DNA of 64,000 nucleotides from Pezicula radicicola. Lineage: Eukaryota; Ascomycota; Leotiomycetes; Helotiales; Dermateaceae. A program made the translations under genes and the position numbers. Positions within the stretch are counted from its first letter, which is position 1, and every line of letters begins with the position of its first letter. Shown here piece by piece: positions 55,268 through 64,000 of this stretch. Under the pieces are notes generated by a model. It did no database searches and had not been told where the DNA came from. It saw only the letters and a list, made by a program, of their open reading frames with translations. The stretch covers positions 1,231,956-1,295,955 of the forward strand of contig PDUO01000011.1 of the NCBI GenBank assembly GCA_003008705.1, given 5' to 3'.

Positions 55268-58200
55268 ATGACTTCCAATGCAAATGCCAATAGCGGACGC
55301 GACAAGATCACCGGCAGAGATAATTCGCCAGCCTCCCCTATTGAGCGCCGTACGATCTCGAGCACCTACTCCAGCTCAAACCATAGATACAGCTATGCAA
55401 GCAATGAAACAGGCGAATCAAGTACATCTGCGAGTAATACAAACAGCCTCGCGATCAACACGGATAAGTCAGCAGAGGACGAGAATGCTCGAAATGGTGC
55501 AGACATCTCACAGCTTGGTGTGAGAGATAGTAGGAGCATTCACAGAAGTCATAGGAAGAGACAAAGCGGAGGATTTCTTCTTTCGAATACAACCTTCGAT
55601 CAGCACCATCACAAGCCTTTTACAAGCGAACATCTCCCACGACAGCGAGAATCCTCTGACGACCACAAGGGAAAGGGAAAACTACCACAGTCTGAGAAGA
55701 GACATACAAAGAAGAGGTCTAATCTTGGATTGGGAATTGGAGGTAGCCCGCTGGCTTCGAATGTCACGACTGCTGATACTGGGAATGCGAGTGGAAATAG
55801 CCCAGCGAATGGACGCAATGAAGAGGCTACAACCGTTCCTTCCAATGGGGAAGGCGACAAAACATCTGAGACTAAAGAGACGCCAAATACATTGGACGTT
55901 GATTCTGCGCAGATTGTGAATCTTGCCCTCAACCTCAGTGAGAGCAGGCGTATTGCAGCGAGGAGAAACGTCTCAGTTCCGCTAACTCCAAGTACCGGTT
56001 TCACGGAAGGATTTGCTGGTGGTAGTCTCAGACAACACTTTCAGCAACAGAGGAAAGCCTCGCGCAATATCTCACCAAAACCCGATAGGAATGAACGAGC
56101 ATCAACAGCATCACCTCGATTACTATCTGGGCAGAAGGTCAATAGCCCACTACAGTCAGCATTTGAATCAACTCAAGATAGCCCGTATCAGTACAACTTC
56201 TCAGCATCTACACTAGCACGCGCAGAAAAAGCCAAGAATGCAATAGAGCTCATGGCACAGTATCGTCGTCTGTTGCAGTATGTACCACCACTAAAGCCAC
56301 AACCTCTTGAGCACCCTTCCACAGCAAGTCCCACAGGCACTGCTTCTGGTTCACCTACAGCATCCACGTTCTCTCCTGTGCACACAGCTTCTACAACGAA
56401 CTCCGCTCGTGCGCTTGGGAGGGAATATAATCCCTTACAATACATACGGAATCGAAAGGTGCGAGGTCGGGAACGCAAGGGTATTGATGGAGAAGCACAG
56501 GGATTTGGAGACCTTGAAAAGGTCTTGTCGTGGGTCGACCAATTATCAAGATATTCTCCTTCCGAGGATCGACAAACAGCAGACTGCCTTCCGTTACCAA
56601 ACTTCTCGCAAGCAGCCAGAGATGCAGCATCACCTCATGCATCTCCGCAATCTTCTCAGGGAAATGGAAAACCTGCAAGTGTGAAGATCAAGCGTCCAAG
56701 AATTGACTGGGTGACAAATGCGGCAGACATGATTGCTGATGTTTTCTGGTTGGAACAGGACGATAATAAGAAAGTTATTGAAGACCGACATGGGAGAAAG
56801 ATATTTCCACAGGATACAGAACTCAAACGGCCAGTATCACATCAAAGCGAAAAGCCAGAGATGCCTGTATCACCAGGGAGGGAGGATGCTGGTCGCGACC
56901 TTCGTATTGACACCAAGATTCTTCCAGAGTTCAAATCTATGAAATCAGATTCTGAGAAAAGCCTCGACCATGCAGCTTCGAGAGCCAAACAGCGATTTCG
57001 GGAAGCTACACGTATCCACCATGGTCACAATGGATCAACTCGAGAGTCTCGTTTGTTATCTCACAGTAGATCAGATTCAGATTCTTCGGAGAGTGATAGT
57101 AGATTGCGCCGTAATCAAACCCGACGTAAACGAAGTGGGACTGCCAATAGTCATGATGGTGGGAAGGATATTCTCGAAAAACAAATGATGGAAATGCTTG
57201 CAAAGGAAGCAAGAGATCGCGATTGGGGAACAACTCCTGATACCGAAGGACAACAAATCGTTCAGTCCATAGAAACACAGAAACCCTCGCTTAAAGACAC
57301 TAGAGAAACCTCTGGCGCTGCCTCGGGTAGACACAGTAGGTCCGCCTCGAGAGTCATTTATAGGCGTGGTCATACAAAGAAAGATTCGTTGAGAAATGGT
57401 TCCTCAGGTAGGCCAAGCCTTGAGGTTCCTGGTAGTAATCCTCGCAGTTCTTTTGAAGAATTTGACAGCACGGCTCCTAGCTCACCTGAAGCAAGAGCTA
57501 CAAAAGTAGGCAATAGCTTCATACCTACCATTAGTATGGACCTATCGCCTTCGCATAGTCGACAAGCTTCACCTACTAGGAATCCTTTAACAAGGGCAAG
57601 GTCGAAAATTAATATGAACGTTTTGTATGATCGTACCCGAGACCACAGCCGAGAACGTGAAGGCACCGATGAAGCAGCATCCACGAAGAATTCTCCTGCT
57701 CTTGTTGAAGGAACTGATAGCCCTGTGACTCCTGAAAGGGTAAAACGATCAAAGAGTCCCGTCAAGAAGATGATATCAAGAAGAACCGATGAGAGCAGTA
57801 CCTCCATGAAGAGCAGAGCAGGTAGCTTACGAGGCAAGAGCGGCGAAGAATCTTCTGGCATCCGAGGTTTGTTTAAAACCGGCAGAGGTGCAGTCGCAAA
57901 AGTCAGCGATGTTTTGTGGAAGAAAGATCCATCTCCAGGCTTCGGAACGTCCTCCGGTGTATCGTCTGATGATTCAGACGTAGAAGATTCCCGTAATGTG
58001 CCAGCAAAGGATGGTAGGGGAGACAATTCCGAAGAACAGCCCTCTTCGTTACCTGTGGAAATAGATGATATATCCCCACAAAAGGAAAGGCAATCGTTTT
58101 TGAGCTCTATGCCGACCTTTACTTCCCCCTTCGAACGTCGCGGCAGAGAGAGACTTATACCCAACTCAAGTGATCCTACTTCTGCCGAAGAAGACTATAC

Positions 58201-59167
58201 ACTCCGACGGCAGCAAACTCGAGAAGAGCGAAGGAAGCTATCTATGCTTGAGCAGCCTCCTAGAATTGATGTACAGAATGCCTCGCCAACATCATCACCA
58301 GACCCGCAACCACCCACTCATTTCCGCCTAGATTCAGATGTTTCAGACATAGACTCTTTCCGAAGTGGCTACTCCAATGGTGTTCATAATGCAGATGCTC
58401 GTCTAAATGCTATATTGGGTCTACCTGGGAAACGCCGTAACCAACTGCCCATTACTGGATTGTCTCAGCTGGAGATTACACACGGGAAGCGGCCCCCCAT
58501 TGAAGGGAAGCGGCAGTGGAGCATTTCCGACAGGGGCATTTCTTCCGAACGCGGGCCTATGACCCAACGAGAAATAGCCCGCGTGAGGGCATTGCTTCTC
58601 AGTTCTGGCATTAAGGCCAAAGAGATTGGCCGGCGTAGTATCGAACGTCGTGACCTTCGCAATCCGGAACAAACGTCCTTTTCTGATATAGCCAATCTGA
58701 CGAAAGAACCCATTCCTCCGGTACAAAAATCCCAGGAACATATTCTCGCTGCTCGCATCCTCTCAACCGACATTCAGTTATCAACTCGGATATGGCAAAC
58801 ATCCGCAGACAATTTCAGTAATACTACGATTAACGGTCTTCTCGGCCGTGTAGAAGGACTTCAGTCGCGTATTTCGGACAGTCTCACGCCTATGGCACGC
58901 AAAGCAGCGGACGAAGCAGACGAAGTTAGCAAAGATCTAGTGACAAGCCAAACACTTGCCGTTAAGCGGCTAAGTGATATGATGGACAAGATGTTACGAA
59001 GACGTCGCAGAAGGTTCCGGTGGTTGAGGAGAGCTGGTTGGGTGTTGGTAGAATGGGCGCTTGTAGGAGTCATGTGGTGGGTCTGGTTCATAGTTGTACT
59101 AGCACGGATTGTAATAGGATCATTTAAGGGAGTGGTAGCTTTTTTGAGGTGGTTGTTTTGGCTATGA
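55268..59167 (+). CDS. Large, mostly disordered protein with C-terminal membrane tail
   Basis: A single exon of 1299 residues with a true ATG at 55268. I do not recognise the family. Residues 1-1050 are Ser/Arg/Asp-rich and low in hydrophobics, with isolated conserved-looking helical segments: around 320-340 (KAKNAIELMAQYRRLLQYVPP), around 440 (GFGDLEKVLSWVDQLSRYSP) and around 490-510 (DWVTNAADMIADVFWLEQDD). A basic stretch (KKMISRRTDE) and GIRGLFKTGRGAVAKVSDVLWKK follow. From about residue 1100 the chain is helical (REIARVRALLLSSGIK ... LLGRVEGLQSRISDSLTPMA). It ends in RRRRRRFRWLRR and two hydrophobic stretches (about 1255-1299), a tail that could anchor it in a membrane. Organelle and role are unknown. 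Confidence 0.85.
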   Translation: MTSNANANSGRDKITGRDNSPASPIERRTISSTYSSSNHRYSYASNETGESSTSASNTNSLAINTDKSAEDENARNGADISQLGVRDSRSIHRSHRKRQSGGFLLSNTTFDQHHHKPFTSEHLPRQRESSDDHKGKGKLPQSEKRHTKKRSNLGLGIGGSPLASNVTTADTGNASGNSPANGRNEEATTVPSNGEGDKTSETKETPNTLDVDSAQIVNLALNLSESRRIAARRNVSVPLTPSTGFTEGFAGGSLRQHFQQQRKASRNISPKPDRNERASTASPRLLSGQKVNSPLQSAFESTQDSPYQYNFSASTLARAEKAKNAIELMAQYRRLLQYVPPLKPQPLEHPSTASPTGTASGSPTASTFSPVHTASTTNSARALGREYNPLQYIRNRKVRGRERKGIDGEAQGFGDLEKVLSWVDQLSRYSPSEDRQTADCLPLPNFSQAARDAASPHASPQSSQGNGKPASVKIKRPRIDWVTNAADMIADVFWLEQDDNKKVIEDRHGRKIFPQDTELKRPVSHQSEKPEMPVSPGREDAGRDLRIDTKILPEFKSMKSDSEKSLDHAASRAKQRFREATRIHHGHNGSTRESRLLSHSRSDSDSSESDSRLRRNQTRRKRSGTANSHDGGKDILEKQMMEMLAKEARDRDWGTTPDTEGQQIVQSIETQKPSLKDTRETSGAASGRHSRSASRVIYRRGHTKKDSLRNGSSGRPSLEVPGSNPRSSFEEFDSTAPSSPEARATKVGNSFIPTISMDLSPSHSRQASPTRNPLTRARSKINMNVLYDRTRDHSREREGTDEAASTKNSPALVEGTDSPVTPERVKRSKSPVKKMISRRTDESSTSMKSRAGSLRGKSGEESSGIRGLFKTGRGAVAKVSDVLWKKDPSPGFGTSSGVSSDDSDVEDSRNVPAKDGRGDNSEEQPSSLPVEIDDISPQKERQSFLSSMPTFTSPFERRGRERLIPNSSDPTSAEEDYTLRRQQTREERRKLSMLEQPPRIDVQNASPTSSPDPQPPTHFRLDSDVSDIDSFRSGYSNGVHNADARLNAILGLPGKRRNQLPITGLSQLEITHGKRPPIEGKRQWSISDRGISSERGPMTQREIARVRALLLSSGIKAKEIGRRSIERRDLRNPEQTSFSDIANLTKEPIPPVQKSQEHILAARILSTDIQLSTRIWQTSADNFSNTTINGLLGRVEGLQSRISDSLTPMARKAADEADEVSKDLVTSQTLAVKRLSDMMDKMLRRRRRRFRWLRRAGWVLVEWALVGVMWWVWFIVVLARIVIGSFKGVVAFLRWLFWL

Positions 59168-62100
59168 GTAGATGGCGTGAGGAAGGCTCAACATTTCAGG
59201 AGCGAGAGCCATATTTGATACCCCACTTAATGCTTTAATAGATCTAGTTCTTTTGTTCATGTTAGTGATTCATCTACAGAAATATATGGAATCCATTACT
59301 ACGGCTTGCTTTGTGTGAACGATTACGAGCAGATGGTCCCAAAGTCCGAGTGTTCTTCCGTCACGTAGGCACTAATAAAACCTGATTCTGGGTGTTTTGT
59401 GTCATTCAGTGTACCTGTCATATGATAAGGTTGCAAACGCTTGGTAAAAAGAGGTTGGCCCAGCCTGCTTTTCAATGGAACCTACAGGATTTGTGGCAAA
59501 AATAGCAAAGGTTGGCCACGTGGGCAATTTGGTCTGCAAACAACAAACTTCAACATGAAGTCGAAGTATTTAGAGAGTATTTAAGGTTGGTTGGTTGCTA
59601 CTATTCTATTTTCTATATATTCCCTTTAACTCTTTTGTAAAAGACTTAATCTTAGGGGACTTTTAATAAGCAAGTAGGTAAATTATAGTCTTCTTTTTTA
59701 TTAGCAAGACTAAGGCTGTACGCTATTGTACATCGTAGAAAGCTATAATAGCTAGCCGTAGAAACTATCTAGTGATCTATTTAATATCTTTAAGTAGTTT
59801 AAATGTTGTCCAAAAATTATACTATTGTTGGCATTAGTAGTGACTAGCTCTAGCTCTTAAGTAAGGAAAGCAAAATCCCTTCTCTTCTTAACACGAAGCA
59901 TTGTGCTCTTATAACATAGATTTCATCCCTAGAAACTTAGTCTAGGAGATTTCATGTTTGTACCTCTGTACTTTATTATAAATCCAAATAACTCTATCGC
60001 ATAGGCTTATTCCGAAGTGGTATTTGATTCTTGAACTATAAAATCCAAAAGCCACTTGCAAATAGTCTAAGAAGGTGATCTTTAAAGACCTTAAATAATT
60101 ATCTCGGCTTAGAAGGTAGAGACACCGTGACTGGCGAATGACAACATCACTAAAAACGACAAGAAGAGAAGAAGGATTTTAGAAGGTTAATTTATTCGTC
60201 CTAAGAAAGCTTAAGTCTTTGGACTTGGAATTCTGCAAATGGACTGTTTGAGAACTTGGGTGTAAAGCAGGAAGTTTTTGTTATCTAGTATCTACAGATC
60301 TACAAAACGACTTGAATCAGACATTAGCTTCTACAGCTTCTCGCCACTGAAGTCTACCTCTACGTAACTTAATGTCTAGGACTCGGTTTATAGTTAAAAA
60401 TATTGTAGCACTAATAGTACAACAGCCTTATACTTGTTTTGGAGCTCGTAAGACTGGCTACCAAGTGACAGCAACTCTTTAGTTAACAACTACTGGTCTT
60501 CTATCTCCAATTAAGAAGGAATAATAGAGAATCTGATGCACAAGATATAGTGGTGGAATCTCTTATAGTAGAGTGTCCGTCCAGTTACTGGCATGAGTGT
60601 TTGGAAAATAGCCACATTTAGTGGCTTGTGTATGGCAGAGTAGTTGCAGGAAAGGAAATTTGTGATGCTGAATCAGAAAGAAAGGAGCATTATCATAAGG
60701 TGAATATGAGCTGCAAAACGCTACTAAGGGAACACTAGAGCACCATTGATTTACTATAGTAGCAGAGAATATTTACTGTTTTCATACTGATTTGATATAA
60801 TCTTATATCAAAGAATTCTAGTGCCTTTTTTCATTTCCTTTTTTGTTCTTCATACAAAGAAGATCAATAGATAACAACTTAGTGACTTGACTGGTAGATA
60901 AACATGCGGAATTGTGCACAAAATAGCAGCAGTGCAGCCCTATCGCTCTCTTAGCTGGTATTCGCAGTATTATAACTCTAATTGGTATACACAGAGTGTG
61001 TGCATAGACCCAGAACTGGGTATTGTTCTCTCAACTATATCTATTTGGTTGCAAAAGTGGTTTGATTACCCCAGATTCCCGCTCTATTCTGGCATTTCAG
61101 TTATCCTATCAAATCAGCTGAAGTACCAATTTTGGAAGGTTTAATAAAGTTGCTCTCGTGATTCCTTTGGATAGATTACTGACTGTCCTGGTCAAACATT
61201 GATTTCAGGACTTCATGCATGGATATTGTTAAGAGTAGCGTTGACGTCAGCATCCTGACTATTATTTAGGGAAATAACATTCACTATTAAGGCTGTAAGA
61301 AATACAACTTGTTCCTACGTTTATTTGGCGCACATTTTTGTATGACTACGACCATCCTGTATTAGTTAGGTAAATCACTTTACTTCCTCTATTTTCTAGC
61401 GAGCATTCAAATAATAAATTGTTCAGTTATATGAACACACTTTCTTCCCCTTCTTACTCATCCCAATGCCTTCACAAGCATATCAATGAGCAAGGGCCAT
61501 CAATATGTGGTCTGTGCGCGTTGGTAGTCCTGTGAATGTATAATTGCGCTACTCCCCCCTATTTCTTTAGCGAGGCTTGGCATCATGCCGGCATGAGAAG
61601 AACGTCACATAAAATTACTAACGAGAACAAATGACTCACCATTGGTACTAGCTTTAATGGTGCTACAATTAATTTTCTACCGTCCGAGGGGTTGTTGGAA
61701 TACCAAAGCAACATATGTCTACTTCCTTTTCTAATGCTGCTTTTTCTTGTAAAAAAAAACGGGGAACTTCTTGGCCGACTATCTGTTGCTACTATTTGAG
61801 AGTGCTTGACAGTCTAGTCTTCAGGCAAGAATGAAAACGAGCTAAGTAGATTTCTCTGAGACAAGTTTCCTTATTAATCTAATAGTATATGACTATATGG
61901 CACCTACAGTAAAATTAATCATTTATTATTTCTGTATAAACTAGCATGTACTTAAGTATTTTAGTAAAATTATAGTTTAGGTGCCGTGATAGTCCAGATA
62001 GTTATGGCCAGATTACTAAAAAAGGTACTAATTCAAACTAATAACTAGGTATCACACAATGGACTGAGTACAGGTGTTATATTTCTACTTTATTTCAGCC

Positions 62101-62225
62101 TCCAAGCTCCAGCATGCGACAACTTCGGGGTTGGAGCCTTCAGGATACAACAACGCCCTCCATAACCCAACCGTGGATTGAATTGTATCGATTTCGCAGC
62201 CGCCGCGGCTGCGCTGCAAGCAACC
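59168..62225. other. 3 kb AT-rich gene-free stretch
   Basis: After the 3' flank of the preceding gene, composition turns AT-rich with many TA/CTAG-like steps and stops in all frames (about 59580-62080). The longest ORF (60914-61144) is unremarkable. The pattern resembles RIP-mutated transposon relics known in filamentous ascomycetes, but no terminal repeat or protein remnant is visible. The last 150 bp may include an unseen 5' exon of the exonuclease gene. Confidence 0.5.
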
Positions 62226-63767
62226 ATGGTGGGAACTTCAACTGCGGAGGTCCCTGAAATCGTGGAAGACAATGTAACCGTGGATGAAAATGCGACCATA
62301 GAAGACAGTGCAACAGTGGAGGAAGATTCGACTGCGGACAATAAAGGTACAAAGAGGAAGCGACCAAGAAACAGGAAAGCCAGAGGGCGAGGAAGAGGCC
62401 GTGGGAAAGTTTCGCAGTCACAGCCAAAACTGGGCCCAGAACCGCATCTACCAAGGCCAATTTGGAACCACAGGCCTGGACAGTTTCCACCACAGCAAAG
62501 TTGGGTTCCTAACCACTATGAGTATCCGCCACATCCAAATTTGATTCATGGACATTTTCAACCACCGCCAAAATGGGACCCTAGCTATTTTCCACATCAG
62601 TCAAGTTTTAATTCAGGATATGGTCCACTACAACAGTCTTGGTACGCTGAGCCCTACCACCCATGGAACGCTGTTCAGCTGTCATCACAACCACATCAGG
62701 GCGATTTGGCTTCTGTCGCATACTACAATTCTCATATCCAATACCCATACGATCCATACTTGCCATCCTCATCAGGTGCCTACGGTTCAGTACCTGTCCC
62801 TGAACAACTTCTCATTACACAGCCATTGGAAAGAGGCATAGACTGGAGCAGCGTCGAATCTCCGAACAATGATGAGTCTCAAAGTAGTGGTCACACTTCA
62901 AACGGCCATTTTAGTCCGGAAAATGGCCAGTCTTCACCTGTTAACTGCCCACAAACCTTACCTAACTTCTCAAGAAAGTTCAAATTGGTTGATACAGAAG
63001 AAAAGTTGGGCAGGTTCTTGGCTCGACTTCAAAAGGTGCCCACGCATACTGAGGAAATATACATTGATTGCGAGGGGGACAACCTACCTAAAACCCTATC
63101 CACTGTTCAGGTGCATTTTCGATCCAGTGGTGAAACATTCCTTTTGGACGTTACTATACTCGGAGCGAAGGTATTTGAGAAAGAACTTAAAGAAGAACCA
63201 CCCGCTAGATCATTTAAACAGATCCTAGAAGATTCCGAAGTGCCAATTGGCGTTTTTGGTGGAAAACCCGACTCTCACGCCTTGTTTCAACACTACCGAG
63301 TTGGAGTCAAAAATCCACTAGACCTACAAGTCATGGGAGATCTTATTCGAGAGGGAAAAGACTATCCAATGGAAAGACACGGACTTCTACGCTGTGTAGA
63401 TGAGAATTTTGTTGGAGACGTCAAAGACTCGTGGAACAAAATAAAAATGGATGGAAAAAAGTACTGCAAAGAACATGGATACGAAATGTTTGAACAAAGG
63501 CCACTTCGGCAAAATTTGCAAGAATACGCTGCTGGCGATGTTCAAATTGTACGTCTCCCTGTACCCTAAGCTTTCCTCTCTGAAATAACCAAAACAAATA
63601 AACTAACTTGGTATTTGTTACAGTTGCCACATCTTCATGCTTTGTATAAAAAGAGAATCAAAGACGACGCTTTCTTGTTGGCTAAAATCTCAGTATTGTC
63701 ACAAGAAAAGATCGATGACGGTGTCTCTACTGCATTGAGGGATGCTAGCAGAAACATCTTCCCCTAA
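62226..63767 (+). CDS. DEDD-family 3'-5' exonuclease with a long low-complexity N-terminus
   Basis: Exons are 62226..63548 and 63624..63767, giving 488 residues. The frame is open 16 codons before ATG 62226, with Ala-rich sequence. Residues about 40-65 are Lys/Arg/Gly-rich (KRKRPRNRKARGRGRGRGK), then come 150 residues rich in Pro, Tyr, His and Gln. The catalytic part starts near residue 265: EEIYIDCEGD (motif I, Asp281 and Glu283), LLDVTILG, GGKPDSHALFQHYRV with NPLDLQVMGDL (motif II region), and YAAGDVQ followed, after the intron, by ILPHLHALYKKR (motif III). This matches the RNase D/WRN exonuclease fold, which removes 3' nucleotides with two metal ions. The RG-rich tail suggests an RNA substrate, by inference. 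The 75-nt intron has GTACGT and TTACAG ends. Confidence 0.85.
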
Positions 63768-64000
63768 GAATTTTGTGGAAAGAGTAGAGAATGTCTGCCT
63801 CGAACTGAAGGTAGCGAAATTTCTCTGCTCGAAGTTAGTTGCTACTTGCTTTTCTTTGTACTATCTTCTAACAACGGGCAAATACAATCATTACTCAAAT
63901 TACCTATGATTTTGTTCATGTGACGGCGTTGATATGGTTAGTTTACACTTTATGTTTGGTGTAACAATAGTGAAGTGCATTAAACTGGTTTTTAAAGCCA
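63768..64000. other. 3' flank of the exonuclease gene
   Basis: AT-rich trailing sequence to the window edge. No feature is recognised. Confidence 0.5.

Noticed and set aside
1..64000. CRISPR arrays, insertion sequences, prophage or operon-like features
   Set aside because: None are visible. The 18-bp arrays have no spacers and the gene structure is eukaryotic.

Overview
The window is nuclear DNA of a filamentous ascomycete (Pezizomycotina). This rests on the introns, which are short (about 44-133 nt) GT-AG introns with CTAAC/CTAAT-like branch sites. It also rests on the gene set: an AA9 lytic polysaccharide monooxygenase, a QDR-type drug:H+ antiporter, a 2EXR-domain protein, paired cytochrome P450s and an Rrn9-like Pol I factor. 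Leotiomycetes/Helotiales is my best guess, but it is inference without a database search.

Left part (1-19.2 kb). A Cys-rich orphan protein (873-2987) is followed by deoxyhypusine synthase on the minus strand (3388-4606). Then comes a very long SANT-domain, Snt1/NCoR-like corepressor gene (5620-12194), whose start codon appears to be split by its first intron. Next are an AA9 LPMO (minus), a tRNA-like gene carrying an odd GT...AG insertion in its D-loop, a QDR-like MFS transporter, and an RFC small subunit (Rfc3/RFC5 type) converging on the transporter. An 18-bp degenerate repeat recurs between these genes and inside one LPMO intron.

Middle (19.2-46 kb). About 6.5 kb is gene-poor and holds a perfect 41-bp inverted repeat. 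It leads to a bZIP (ATF/CREB-like) regulator with a long, probably intron-bearing leader, followed by 3.4 kb without a recognisable gene. Housekeeping genes then follow densely. uL4m and mL38, both mitoribosome large-subunit proteins, are divergent over a 194-bp promoter. An NCS1 (uracil/allantoin-type) permease is divergent from orotidine-5'-phosphate decarboxylase. Pescadillo/Nop7 is divergent from the GPI-transamidase subunit PIG-U. A small basic orphan and an Rrn9-like Pol I factor with AT-hooks complete this block.

Right part (46-64 kb). A PHBH-type FAD monooxygenase lies next to two divergently arranged P450s, a possible small oxidative metabolic or detoxification cluster. At least one intron there looks GC-AG. 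After it come a 2EXR protein with internal acidic repeats, a 1299-aa mostly disordered protein with a C-terminal hydrophobic tail, a 3 kb AT-rich gene-free stretch, and a DEDD-type 3'-5' exonuclease with a long low-complexity N-terminus.

Exon coordinates were assembled by hand from splice signals and expected family sequence. All lengths were checked for reading-frame consistency, but there is no transcript evidence.
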